Positions 12,200 through 23,479 of a stretch of 64,000 nucleotides of DNA are shown one piece after another. Location of the stretch: contig CM043006.1 of the NCBI GenBank assembly GCA_023678885.1, forward strand, positions 11,373,948-11,437,947. Direction: 5' to 3'. Each line of letters begins with the position of its first letter. Within the stretch, counting starts at the first letter, position 1. This DNA comes from Pogostemon cablin. Its lineage: Eukaryota; Streptophyta; Magnoliopsida; Lamiales; Lamiaceae. The notes beneath the pieces are model-generated. The model searched no databases, was not told where the DNA came from, and saw only the letters and a program-made list of their open reading frames with translations. A program made the position numbers and the translations under genes.

Positions 12200-13336
12200 T
12201 TGCCCGTTGCAATTCTGTTTCCACAAAGGTGCTTGAAAAAGGGATTAGAAGAAAAATTTGCTAAGTTTGTAGAAATGTTGAAAAAGATACATGTGAATAT
12301 TCCTTTTGCAGAGCCTTTATTACAAATGCCCAACAACTCCAAGTTCTTGAAGGATATTTTGTCAAAGAAAAGAAGCTTGAGAGAATTTGAAACGGTGAAC
12401 TTTAAGGAGGAATGTAGTGCAATATTGCAAAAGAAACTTCCCCCTAAATTGAAAGATTCGGGGAGTTTCACTATTCCATGTGAGATGAGAGAGCATGAGA
12501 ACTACAAAGCCTTATGTGATTTGGGAGCTAGTATTAACTTGATGTTGTTGTCAATCTTCAAGAAGTTGGGTATTGGTGAGGTCAAGCCGACGTCGGTTAC
12601 ACTTCAATTAGCCAATCGATCGTTGACTTATCTAAAAGGAATTGTTGAGGATGTTTTGATCAAAGTTGGCAAGTTTGTATTTTTTGTTGATTTTGTGGTG
12701 TTAGATATGGATGAAGATTCGAATGTTCCTTTAATACTTGGTCGTCCATTCCTTGCCATGGGTAAAACATTAATTGATATGGAGAAGGGAGAGCTTACTT
12801 TGAGGGTGAATGAAGAAGAGGTTATATTTTCATTGAGAGAGACTATGAGATATCCCAAGAACAAGGAGGAATGTGGAAGATTGGAGGTTGTGGATAACAT
12901 TGTTGAAGAACATATATATCATCTTCACTCCAAGGATCCGTTGGAACTCATCATAAGCCATTCTTACTCTATTGAATCTCTTAAATCTAAATCTCCTTTT
13001 TGTTTGGAAAATGATGAAATGATTGATGAATTGCATGGTTTAAATACTTGTAGGGCATTCACGAATGAGGAAGCAAAAGTTGAAAAACTTGATGAAGGAC
13101 CAAAGGAGGAAGTGCAAGAGAAGAAGAAGGTGGAGTTGAAACCATTGCCAGAGCATTTAAAGTATGCTTACTTGGAAAAAGATGAAACGTATCTGGTAAT
13201 CGAATCTTCTTCCCTTAATGATCTAGAATTAGAAAAATTGCTAAGAATATTAAGAGAGCATAAATCCTCTATTGGTTGGAGTATTAAAGATTTGAAAGGT
13301 ATAGTCCATCTATGTGCATGCATAAGATTCATTTGA
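12200..13336 (+). pseudogene. Athila copy 1 protease region
   Basis: An aspartic protease domain that would process Gag-Pol. The Athila form of the active site, ALCDLGASINL, replaces the retroviral D-T/S-G-A. The second hallmark, NVPLILGRPFLAMGKTLID, is intact. An N-terminal linker (PPKLKDSGSFTIPCEM) and a long charged C-terminal linker (EEEVIFSLRETMRYP, LKPLPEHLKYAYL) lead towards RT. The frame is open for 378 codons, the longest stretch in this copy, and breaks before RT at about 13337. Confidence 0.88.
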
Positions 13337-13374
13337 TTGATGATGAGAAGTCTTGTGTTTAAAACCAACGTAGA

Positions 13375-14912
13375 TTGAATCCTATAATGCAAGAAGTGGT
13401 AAGAAAAGAGGTATTAAAATTGCTTGATACGGGAATAATCTTTCCAATAAGTGATAGTCAATATGTAAGTCCTTTACATGTAGTAGCGAAAAAAGGTGGT
13501 ATGACAATTGTTAGATCCGATACAAATGAAGTCATTTCTACTAGAACTATTACGGGTTGGAGAGTGTATGTTGATTATCGTAAATTGAATGAAAACACTC
13601 GTAAAGATCATTTGCCATTACCATTCATAGACCAAATGTTGGATCGTCTTGCGGGGCATGAGTACTATTGTTTTCTTGATGGTTATTCCGGGTACAATAA
13701 AATATTGATTGAGCTGGAAGATCAAGAAAAGACAACTTTAACATGTCCCTATGGTACATTTGCCTTTCGAATGATGCCGTTTGGTCTATGTAAAGCCCCC
13801 GCCACTTTTCAGCGTTGTATGATGGCTATCTTCGATGGTTTGATTGAAAATATTATGGAGGTGTTCATGAATGATTTTTCTGTGTATGGTTCCTCGTATG
13901 ATGTTTGCTTGACTAATCTCACTGTGGTGTTGCAGAGGTGTGAAAAATCGAATCTTGTGCTAAATTGGGAAAAGTGCCATTTTATGGTGACAAATGGAAT
14001 TATCTTAGGGCATCATATCTCAAAGCATGGTTTAAAAGTTGATAGAGCTAAAGTGATAGCCATTGAACGTCTTTCCCCTCCTAATAGTAAGAAGGGGGTG
14101 AGATCGTTCTTAGGACATGCGGGCTTCTATAGACGCTCATTAAGGATTTTTTCAAAATTGCTAAACCTCTTTGTAAATTGCTAGAAAAAGATCGCCCATT
14201 TAACTTTGATGATGAATGTCGTGTATCATTTCAGGTGCTAAAAGATGCTCTCACTTCATCGCCAATACTCGTCACCCCGGATTGGAGCTTGCAATTTGAA
14301 TTGCATTGTGATGCTAGTGATCAATCCATCGGAGTGGTGTTGGGTCAAACAAGGGAGAAGAAGTTTAGATCAATCTATTATGCCTCAAAGACCTTGAATG
14401 CATGCCAAGTCAATTATACCACCATGGAGAAGGAATTTTTAGCCGTAGTGTATGCTTTTGAGAAGTTTCAGCCATACTTGGTTGGAACACAAATGATTGT
14501 TTACAAGGATCACGCGGCTATAAAATACCTTATGAACAAGAAAGATGCTAAATCTCGTTTAATCCGTTGGGTGTTACTTTTGCAGGAATTTGATGTGGTG
14601 ATCAAGGATAAGAAAGACGTGGAGAATGTGATCGCCGACCATTTGTCTAGATTGGAAAATGGAGGTGAGAATGAGTATGTAAAGCCAATTGGGGACGAGT
14701 TCCCGGATGAAGAAATTTTGCTATTGGAGGTTGAACAAGTGTGTGCTATAATTGTGAATGTGCCGCCTTGGTATGCCGACTATGTCAACTATATTATTTG
14801 TGAAATCGAGCCCACACTGCTTAATGAGTACAAGGAGAAGAAGTTTCATGTTGAAGTGAAGAAGTATTTGTGGGATAGCCATATTTGTTTAAAATTTGTA
14901 ATGATGGAGTGA
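13375..14912 (+). pseudogene. Athila copy 1 reverse transcriptase and RNase H
   Basis: The RT begins NPIMQEVVRKEVLKLLD and has GWRVYVDYRKLNENTRKDHL, YYCFLDGYSGYNKI, CPYGTFAFRMMPFGLCKAPATF and then VFMNDFSVYG. The catalytic pair is N-D instead of D-D, predicting a dead polymerase. The thumb/connection follows (ILGHHISKHGLKVD, VRSFLGHAGFYRRSL). A frameshift near 14178 precedes RNase H, with FELHCDASDQSIGVVLGQ, YTTMEKEFLAVVYAFEKF, KDHAAIKYLM and ENVIADHLSRLE. Its third acidic position reads VYKDHAAIKY, still with D. It would copy element RNA into cDNA. Confidence 0.93.
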
Positions 14913-16043
14913 TAAGAAGATGTTTGGCCGAAGAAGAAGTTATGAGAATTCTTGAACTTTGTCATTCGTCTTTGTTAGGAGATCACTTCGCTCATCAAAA
15001 GACAGGGGCAAAAGTTTTACAATTGGGGTTCTATTGGCCAACATTGTTTAAAGATGCAAAGAAGTTTGTAGCTAAGTGTGATAGATGCCAAAGGATTTGG
15101 GGAATAGGTAAGAGAGATGAAATGCCCATGACCTTGAGAATTGATGTGGAAATATTTGATATACGGGCATTGACTTTATGGGACCATTTCACTCGTCAAA
15201 AGGATATGTGTACATCTCGCTAGCCGTGGATTATGTGTCAAAGTGGGTGGAGGCAATCCCCACTAAGCAAATGATGCTTTGATTGTGCAAAGGTTCTTGA
15301 AAAAGAATATTTTTGCTAGGTTTAGAGTTCCAAGGGCTTTAGTGAGTGATGGAGGATCACACTTAATCAACAAATTGATGGAAAGTTTGTTAAATAGATA
15401 TGGAGTGAAGCAACGAGTGGCTACACCATACCACCCTCAAGCAAATGGTTTGGCGGAGGTTTCAAACCGCCAAATCAAGTTAGTTTTGGAGAAGACCATC
15501 AATGGAGGGAGGAAGGATTGGTCGGACAAACTTGATGATGCTTTATGGGCTTATAGAACGGCTTTTAAGACCATCCTTGATGTGTCATCGTATCAATTGG
15601 TTTATGGTAAAGCTTGTCACCTCCCCATGGAGTTGGAACATCAGGCATTGTGGGCTATCAAACGCCTCAATATGGATGAAAGGGAGAGTGGTCAAGCGAG
15701 GTTGTTGAAGTTAGTAGAATTGGAGGAGTTTAGAGGAAGAGCATTTGATAACCCAATCATTTACAAGGAAAATATGAAGAGATGACATGATGCTAAAGTG
15801 AAGGAAAAGACATTTGCTCCGGAGCCATATGAAGTTCTTGTATTCAATTCGAGGCTTAAGTTGTTTCCTGGAAAGCTCAAGTCTAAATGGATGGGGCCAT
15901 ATGAAGTGTTTGAAGTGTTGAATGGACATACATTGAAGCTCAAGGGTCCGAATAATGAGTTTGTGGTAAATGGTCATAGAGTGAAATATTACCTATCTCC
16001 TTCTCAAAAGGAGATAGTGTATGTGGATACTCTCTCTTTCTAA
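14885..16043 (+). pseudogene. Athila copy 1 integrase
   Basis: The integrase would insert the cDNA into nuclear DNA. The N-terminal zinc-binding region is present (CHSSLLGDHFAHQKTGAKVL, FVAKCDRCQRIWGIGKRDEM). The core is broken by a frameshift around the first catalytic Asp (reads IRALTLWDHF) and resumes with ARFRVPRALVSDGGSHLIN, TPYHPQANGLAEVSNRQIK and DDALWAYRTAFKT. A TGA at 15783 interrupts the C-terminal domain (EVLVFNSRLKLFPGKLKSKW, LKLKGPNNEFVVNGHRVKYY), which ends at 16041. No chromodomain, as expected for Athila. Confidence 0.9.
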
Positions 16044-16233
16044 ACTTCTTTGTTTGACTGTAGAGTAGTGTAGATTTTATTTTTTTTATTGTGTTTGATA
16101 GTTTTCTTGTAGATTTGGTGAGAATGTAGTTAAGCTCGTGAGAAAATGCATAAGATGGAAGACAAGGAAGCTAGAGATGAAATTGATGATGTATGCCCCA
16201 CCACTCTTTACAAACTTAAATTTTAACACACTT

Positions 16234-16259
16234 CCCCAAACTTAAATTTAAGTTTGGGG
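16234..16259. repeat. Perfect 26-bp palindrome built from the purine-tract motif
   Basis: CCCCAAACTTAAA is followed directly by its reverse complement TTTAAGTTTGGGG. The right arm repeats the motif at 16361-16375 (TTTAAGTTTGGGGGG). Confidence 0.95.
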
Positions 16260-16360
16260 ATCATACAAGTTACAAGAAGGAGGTTCATGAAAAGCATTGA
16301 TGGAAATAAAAAGGGTATGTCTCACCACTTTGTGCAAACTTAATTCTCAACTTGTTTTGA

Positions 16361-16375
16361 TTTAAGTTTGGGGGG
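16361..16375 (+). other. Polypurine-tract-like site of Athila copy 1
   Basis: TTTAAGTTTGGGGGG sits immediately before the truncated 3' LTR. The same motif follows integrase in copy 2 (42321-42335), where it is more than 4 kb from the 3' LTR. It may therefore be an internal tract brought next to the LTR by deletion. Confidence 0.55.
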
Positions 16376-17522
16376 AGAGATCAGATTACAAGCAGTTACA
16401 CACACTAAAACACCACATTTCCTCACACACTAGATCCAAAATCCATTTCTACCATCTAGATCCATCAAAACACCATTTGATCTCCATTTTCACTCCATAA
16501 ATTCATCATTCCGTCCATCCTTCCACCATTTGAGAAGATTGAAGCATCAATTGTTGAAGGAATTGATCAATTGAAGAGGAAGACTTTTCCCATGCAAGGG
16601 AAGCAAATCTATTTTCCAATTGTTAATTTTCTTCTTATTATGGCTCAAATGGAGCAAAACTTGATTTGCATTGAATTAATCACCATGTTTAGTGGCTAGT
16701 CCTATAGTAGGCTAATCATATGAATGGTTAAGGTGGAGAGTTAGATATGTAGAACTTGAGTAATGATTTGAATTGATTTGTGGATTTCCTTTTATGATAT
16801 ATCAATCATGTTTCATTTTAATGTTTGTGTGATTAAATCTTCTATTCATAGTATTAGGATGACCATTTCAATGTTGTGAGTGGATGTTTAATTGAATCAT
16901 ACATTGAATTGTGCATGCATGTTAGTACAAGGGGAGGTAAGTCATACCCTCCTTAGGCTTAGAACATTCATAGAGGGACACTTAAGAAATTGAGTGAAAA
17001 GAATCAACTTATGATCATAGTACCTTAAGGGAATTGAGATTAAGACCAATCTTAGGTGATTTAAGCTTATAAAAGAATCAAGAACCTAGTTGTCTTGGCC
17101 ATAGGGACTAGGGGTAAAATTGTGATTGTTTTTAATCGACAAGTTAATGAAAATTACCATCAAGAGTTTTGCATATCTAGCTCAAAACTTAACCATAAGT
17201 ATGATTAGACTTGCTCTCTTCTCAAGTGCATTCTACATCCATTCCATTAACCATTTGCTTGTTAATTGATCATTTACTTTGTTAGTTTAAATTCTAGTTG
17301 ATTGAGTATAATCATAAGCATTAGTTTAAATACAAAACCTCAAAAGTATCATCCTTACAAAGCATGAATCGATGGAAAATCCGGATATAAGCTTAGGTTT
17401 ACTTTCCCTTGGGACGACATTATTATAATTTTTGCAATTGGTCACGCGTTACAACAACGATAGAGTACACTTACTCTCAAACATTTTACTTAAAAAAGGA
17501 GACTAAAATGCGACTAAGTTCA
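16373..17522 (+). repeat. Athila copy 1, 3' LTR, missing its first ~613 bp
   Basis: It aligns with 8875-10046, beginning GGGAGAGATCAGATTACAAG and ending CTAAGTTCA, with scattered substitutions and small indels (for example loss of a block near 17025). U3, including the GC-rich motif cluster, is absent. Confidence 0.9.
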
Positions 17523-19976
17523 TGCTATCGCTTCTCCTTTGGTGATACTTGCTTTCCTTTTTTTTATTTTTGGTGGTTTTCTTCTACTGCTTTCAGCTGT
17601 GGACTCGTGGTCTTCCCAGGACTTTAGCGGTTCTGAGGAGGAGGCCAGCAATGCTAGAGCTCCTCCGGTGATGCGTAGCGGCTGCCGTTCCATTCCTCCA
17701 CCGCCATGCTATGAACTTCTGCGTGAATTGGCACCTCTCGTGGCGGGGACCCCACGCCGTCATGTGGCGGCCAAGACTGAAGGCCAGGCTTCCCCGTTGT
17801 TCGTGAATTTGGAGTACTTCACTGATCCGGGCAGATTTAGTCGCCCTTCTGGCCGAAGTCGTGCCGTGACTAGTACTACCTTGAGGAGCTATGCTTCAAG
17901 CATGAGAGAGGAGGATGTGAAGAGTGCCTTCAACCTTTACAGTTACCCTGGTATAGGGTTTGCGACTCCTGGCCACCCGGAGCGGCCCTGGAGGGTGGCA
18001 CCTGGCTATGCCGCCTTCAACACGGGGATGTTTGTTGCGGGCTTGCGACTTTCCATGGCCCAAACTCTTGCTCGGGTGTTAGTAGCTTGGGGCCTGGCTC
18101 CGATGCAGTTGATACCCTCAGCTTGGGCTAGTCTGGTTGGTCTTCTGGTACTTCTCCATAAGAGTGGGTGCCCATCCCCCACAGCCAGTGATATTGATTA
18201 TGTATACATGTATGTTCGCGATCCCGGGTGTCAAGGGCATTATTACTTGCAAGTGCAGTGGGACGTTCGTCCTATTTTCAGTTTAAACAATATTGGTGGT
18301 CGGCACTAGAGGCGTCAATGGTTTAGGGTTCACGAATTTGAGTTCCGAGACCGCCTTCGAAATTATCTTCCGACCCCTTGTACTTTCCAGACTCCAGAAT
18401 CTCTTGAGTTTTTTTTCTCTTCTTTTTTTTATGAAGCAATGGATTATTGTCTCATCTTCTTCCTATTTCATGATAGCTCCTATACGTCCTTCTGAAGAGT
18501 AATTATCTTTGGGATTCCGGCGAGCATTCGACGTGATCAATCAAATGGCGCTTCCTCATGACGTGTTGCCTTTACTGTCTGACTCTCAGTTGTCTGAGGC
18601 TAATCTGTTACAAGATCCTACTCGTGCTCCACAGTAAGCTTCGTCAGGAGGGTAAGTGACAATTTCACCTCTTGAGACGTCATTCATGATAAGTATTTTT
18701 CTCATCAGGCTGTATATCCTTTTATGGCTCGTGACGTTTATGGAAAAGCAAGTCCTAGTTTCATGGCCGCCAAGAATATTCTCATTGCTATTAAGGGCGA
18801 GCGGACGTCTTGTGGTGGGGTCACCATCGCGGTTGGGGGGCCAAGACAGTCAGAATGGATGAGGTCCCAGGTAGCGTCGAGCCAACCAACGAAAGCTCTT
18901 CTGGAGAGAACGCTGCAGCTCATGCCCGTCGACTGGACAGGGGAAAAGTGCCAATGGACGATGAGGAAGTACAGACCAGTGCGACCTTTGATTCCGCCTT
19001 CCGGGCAGGCCATGCTACTGGGGTGAGGATTGACCCTGTGAGGACTCCTCTGGGAACAGGCCAGCTTCGGGATCCCCGGGTAGAAGAATATGTATCGGCG
19101 GGTACGAGAGGTCTAAGTGGGGATGTCATTGGTAGCTCTAGGGGATTTACTTTGGTTGCAGAGCATTGGGAAGGCTCGAGCAGCTATCGAGACAGAGTTG
19201 AGCATGTTTGAAGCTGGTTTTGTAGCCGCTTGCTCTTGGAGTCCTGTTCTAACTCGCTGGCTTCAAAGTGCAGGGCCCCATGAGATCGAAAATGTCGTCT
19301 TGACAAGTTTCGGCCATGCTCTAACCTTTCTTTGTTGCTTCTTCTTATTGACCGAGTCTGGTCAGGCCATCCAGCTTGGCATCAGCCTTAGCACAGGGAC
19401 TTCGGCCTGTGCTGGGAGGGTCCGATTACTTTGGAGGTTTGGCAAACCATGGTGGCTAAATAGCTGGTCTCCACCGCCAACACCTGATCTGAGGCTTATA
19501 GAGAGAGGGACCGGCTGGCTGAGTGTCGGGTTCACCAGTTGGAGGCTGCTTGATACCTCATCGAGCTTGAACTAGAGTGTGAGAGGAAGCACGTTGCGCA
19601 GCTTGAGGCGGAGGTAGCTTGGATGAGAAGCCTCCTCGACTTAGCTCATAGTGGTGCTAATGGTGCTGGTCCTAGTGGCACAGGCGGGTGTTTAGGTGGA
19701 ACTAGTGGCAGTGGCTGAATTAGGTTTTATGTTTGTTATTTTGATGTTTATGTTGGGCACTTTTAAGTTGTGGCCTTTTTGAGACATATGTGAAATATTA
19801 GCTTCTATTTAACGTCCGTTCTTTGTTTGTTGATGGTGTAATGGATCGTGGTGTAGCGTGCATTTTCCATGTCATTTACTCGCACTATATTTAATATGGG
19901 TTTTGTGTGATGCTAAGCTCACACAGCCTCGCCACCCCTTTACAATACGAACATTTGCGAACAGTGTACTGCATTA

Positions 19977-21080
19977 TTAGGCATAGAAATGCTTTAAGTT
20001 TTGAGCGTTCTATGGGTGCATAGTGTTCTAACCGTCGAGTTCGCTGAGCTCGTATGCCCCATTGCCCATATTTCTTTTTATTATATACGGGCCTTCCCAA
20101 TTTCCACCAAATACACCACCGCCTGGCTGACAAAATTTTCTCATCACCAATTCTCCGACACCAAAGTCTCTTCGATAGACCTTCTTGTTGTAATGAGCCT
20201 CCAATCTGGACTTGTATATTGTGTGCCTCTCCACTACTTGTAATTAGAGTTTTTACCAGATCTAGGCTGAGCTCAAGGGCTTCGGAGTTAGGGTTTACAT
20301 CCTGATGTACCACTCGAAATGTTGGGTGAGCCACCTCCACTAGGATGACCACTTTAATGCTATATGTCAAGGAGAACGATCACATCACTCCGGGCAATTG
20401 TGCAGCACAACTTCCTTTGAGCCTTTTCTAATCTCGTTTTGAGAGTATGCTTGATCACTTTGTTCACCTCCTCTACTTGTCCGTTAGATTGGGGGTAGCA
20501 TGGTGACGAGAATCGTTTCTTGAATCCCAAGCCATCGCTGAATCTTTGGAGTTTTTTCCCTTTAAATTATTTTCCGTTATCGATCACTTAGCGTTGGATA
20601 TTCCAAAGCGGCAGACAATGTTCTTCCATATGAACCCTATCATGTTGGTCTCGTTAATGGTGGCCAACGCTTCTGCTTCTGCCCACTTGGAAAAATAATC
20701 GACAGGAACTACTGCGAATTAAACTCTTCCTCTACCGGGTGGAAATGGTCCAATTAAGTCTATTCCCCATTTGGAAAAGTGCCATGGTGTCATTGACGTG
20801 ACTAACTCGATGGACGAACTCCGTATTAGAGGGGCATATATCTAGAAGCTTTTACATGCCCTGGCGTATTCGATCGCATCTTTTCTGAGGGTGGGCCAGA
20901 AATATCCTTGTCTGATGACATTTGGGCTAAAGCCTGCCCCTCTAAATGGTTTCCACACATGCCCTTGTGTTTTTTCGAGAGGACTTTCATGGCTTCATCC
21001 TTGGTCAAGCACCTCAGAAGTGGCATCGAGTATTCTCTCTTGTATAACACTCTATCCACTAGGGTGTATCTGGCTGATCG
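19977..21080 (-). pseudogene. Tat integrase
   Basis: The integrase joins element cDNA to the genome. On the minus strand the zinc-binding region is at 21059-20850 (LYKREYSMPLLRCLTKDEAMKVL, HKGMCGNHLEG). The core shows VIDNGK with a stop, LGFKKRFSSPCYPQSNGQVEEVNKVIKHTL at about 20585-20440, retaining Asp and the Glu of the NGQVE motif. The C-terminal domain is at about 20240-20030 (SRLEAHYNKKVYRRDFGVGELVMRK, NWEGPYIIKRNMGNGAYELSELDG), followed by NAQNLKHFYA and a stop at 19977. Many stops and frameshifts. It converges on accessory gene 2. Confidence 0.87.
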
Positions 21081-21379
21081 GAGCCGCAGTCGCTTGGCTT
21101 CTAGCTTGTTCTCCGGCTCCTTCCTTCCTTAAAGAAAACTATGATAGGAGTTATCCACGTTTCTTCCCCATCAATCTGCCAGATCATTCTGCCGCTCGGG
21201 GCTTCCTACCTCATTACACTAATGTTCCCCAGCCGTTCGACATCTTCTAACGTCGCGAGTCAGGCTAGGGCGTCAGCTTGTGTGTTACGCTATCGGGGCA
21301 CTTGTGTGATGTATATATGTTCAAACTCTGGGATCATTTCAAAAACTAGCTTTCGGTACCCGGCCAGCTGCTGGTCCTT

Positions 21380-21640
21380 GGCTTCATAGTCTCCCTTTAT
21401 TTGGTTAACTATGAGCTCGGAGTTCTAAAGATCATTAACTTCTTGGCCCTGACTATTAATGCCATCCTCATACTGGAAAGCAGGGCTTTGTACTCAGCCT
21501 CATTATTGGTAGTGAGAAATCCGAATATGATTGCTGAACAGAATACCTCATATGTGGGGGCCATGAGGACTACTTCTGCTCCGACTGCATAAGTGGTGGA
21601 TGACCCATCCACTGACATCTGCCATGGTTTGGTTGGAATT
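21380..21640 (-). pseudogene. Tat archaeal-type second RNase H domain
   Basis: MSVDGSSTTYAVGAEVVL carries the first catalytic Asp, and FGFLTTNNEAEYKALLSSMRMAL carries the Glu. This extra RNase H between the ordinary RNase H and integrase is characteristic of Tat-lineage elements. The region after KKLMIF is frameshifted. Confidence 0.88.
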
Positions 21641-21683
21641 TTATTTGGCAGGGTTGGTATGGTGAGCTCGACTATGAATTCTG

Positions 21684-22060
21684 CTAGGGCTTGTGGTTTG
21701 ATGCTGTTATTGGGACATATTTGATATCGAATTGGCTAAGCTCTATGGTCCACTTCATCAACCTTCCCGCTGAATCCGGCTTGGCGAGCACTTGCTTTAA
21801 GGGGAAAGATATGACTACTTCGACTGGGTGACCCAGGAAATAGGGCCTTAGCTTTTGCGCGCTCATCACCAAAGCATACACGAGCTTTTCGACCACGGGA
21901 TACCTGAGATTAGTGTCTCTGAGCATCTTACTCACATAATATATGGGCTCCTGTTGTTTTCCTTCTGTGCGGACCAGAACCACACTTAGGGCCAACTCCG
22001 ATGTGGCTATGTACAGGCTGAGCATCTCACCCGGATGTGGTTTCGAGAGAGTATGTGTTC
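21684..22060 (-). pseudogene. Tat gypsy-type RNase H
   Basis: The frame reads LYIATSELALSVVLVR, YYVSKMLRDTNLRYPVVEKLVYALVMSAQKLRPYFLGHPV and PDSAGRLMKWTIELSQFDIKY. The first catalytic residue expected before S-A/E (YLAVSE-type in Tat) is already non-acidic in this group, which carries the second RNase H. It would degrade the RNA strand during reverse transcription. Confidence 0.87.
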
Positions 22061-22092
22061 GCCAAGATCTCTTTCAGCCCGTCGAAGGCCAC

Positions 22093-22815
22093 TTAGGCTG
22101 CCGGGGTCCATTCAAACTTTTCTTTGCGAATGACATCAAAGAGGAGTTTACACTTGTTGGAGGCCCTAGATAAAAAGCGGTTGAGGGATATTATCCTTCC
22201 ATTCAGCTTTTGCACTCCCTTGGCATGCTTTGGGGGTACCATATCTTGTATTGTCTTCACTTTATTCGGGTTTGCCTCTATGCCTCTTTTGCTCACCATG
22301 TACACGAGGAAGTTTCCCGCTGAGACTCCGAAGATACACTTCTTCTAATATAGCTTCATTCCATAGTGGCGTAGAATGCCGAATGCTTTGCTTAGGTGGT
22401 GTACGTAATCACTCACCATCACGCTCTTGACCAGCATGTCGTGCACATACACTTCCATTGTTTTGTCCAGCTCTTCCTGAAATATTTTTTTTACCAACAT
22501 TTGGTACGTGGTGCCCTCATTTTTCAATCCAAACAGCATCATTACCCAGCATAGCATGTTTCTCTTGATGTAAAAGTCCATTTTTTCCACATCGTCTGGG
22601 TGCATTGGGATCTGGTGGTACCCCAAATAGGCATCCATAAAGCTAATCAACTCATGGTCTGCCGTCACATCCACCATCTGATCAACATGCGATAGTGGGA
22701 AACTCTCTTTGGGATATGCTTTGTTGGGGTCGGTGAAGTCGATGCAGAGCCTACAAGATTTGCTGGCTTTCTGGACGAGGACCGGATTAGCCACCCATGA
22801 GAGAAACAAGGCCTA
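22093..22815 (-). pseudogene. Tat reverse transcriptase
   Basis: ANPVLVQKASKSCRLCIDFTDPNKAYPKESFPLSHVDQMVD, ELISFMDAYLGYHQIPMHPDDVEKMDF and MLFGLKNEGTTYQMLVKKIF precede VYVHDMLVKS. The catalytic motif is Y-V-H-D, with His for the first Asp. The frame breaks near 22345 and continues at 22305-22093 (KRGIEANPNKVKTIQDM, GRIISLNRFLSRASNKC). The LPH/SHVDQMVD and VYVxDMLVKS forms are those of Tat elements. Confidence 0.92.
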
Positions 22816-23479
22816 CCTCACCAGGTTGTTTGCCAGAAGTTTACTTGCCTCCATCTCGATAATCTCGTAATTCTCTGGACTGTACTTTCTTTTCTTTTAT
22901 TCCATGGAGCGATATAGCGGATTCACGTTGAGTCGATGACAAGCGTGCTTGAGATCTATCCCCGGCATATATGTCGGCTTCCAGACAAATACATCCAAAT
23001 TAGCCTTCAAGAACTTTATCACCTCTGTCCTCTCGGGCACTTTCAATTATGACCCGATGTATAATTTTAGATCTGGTTGCTTGGCTCCATTCTTATGGCT
23101 TCGGTTTCTTCGATCGGCTCCCCTCTTTTTTTTTTATTTTGGATCTCAGATCCTCGTCGGTGATTATAGGTAACTTGACCTCCCCGGCGTCGAAAGGTCG
23201 TAGTTTGTAGGTTCTTTTTGGGTCTGGGTCTTCTGCCGGTGGTGGGTTGCGTTCAACAGCTTCATTCGGGGTTTCCCCTCTTGGTTCTTCCTCGACTACC
23301 AGTAGTTGGAAATGGGGGTCATGGTAATTGATCCCTTCGGCTTTCTTGATGAAGGAGCATTCTCTAACCTTTTTTTAGTTTTTTCAGATGGTGCCGACTC
23401 TTCCGTCGGTCATCACAAACTTTAGCCATTGGTGGAGCGTCCAGGGGATGGAACCGAATTGATGTATGAACATTCTCTC

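Larger units (their letters stand above)
8262..17524 (+). mobile_element. Athila-lineage Ty3/gypsy retrotransposon (copy 1)
   Basis: A 5-bp duplication CTATC flanks it (8257-8261 and 17525-17529). The order is 5' LTR, PBS, gag, protease, RT-RNase H, integrase, purine tract, truncated 3' LTR, as in Athila. RT and protease motifs (CDLGASIN, RKLNENTRKDHLPLPFIDQML) are Athila-specific. The 3' junction reads TTCATG, two bases beyond the LTR end TTCA, before the duplication. The region between integrase and 3' LTR is only about 330 bp and lacks the extra gene found in copy 2. Frameshifts and stops run throughout. Confidence 0.92.
8254..19718 (+). pseudogene. Antisense accessory gene 2 of the Tat element, split by an Athila insertion
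   Basis: The gene begins ATGGCTATC at 8254-8262 and is cut immediately by the Athila element. It resumes in frame at 17530 (GCTTCTCCTTTG...). Role unknown. The first residues after the junction are hydrophobic (VILAFLFFIFGGFLLLLS) and could be a membrane segment or a retained short intron ending CTTTCAG. The conserved domain (MFVAGLRLSMAQ, WGLAPMQLIPSAWASLVG) matches accessory gene 1 at the same relative position. A frameshift near 18300 leads into RQWFRVHEFEFRDRL. A GTAAGT donor follows near 18652. The C-terminus is an acidic/Ser-rich region (18830-19210) and a coiled-coil tail (CERKHVAQLEAEVAWMRSLL), ending at TGA 19716-19718. Its 3' end lies 258 bp from the convergent integrase stop. Confidence 0.7.

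Noticed and set aside
17539..17600. Signal peptide at the start of accessory gene 2
   Set aside because: The hydrophobic run VILAFLFFIFGG comes from a T-rich stretch ending CTTTCAG, equally explained as a short intron; it cannot be decided from sequence.
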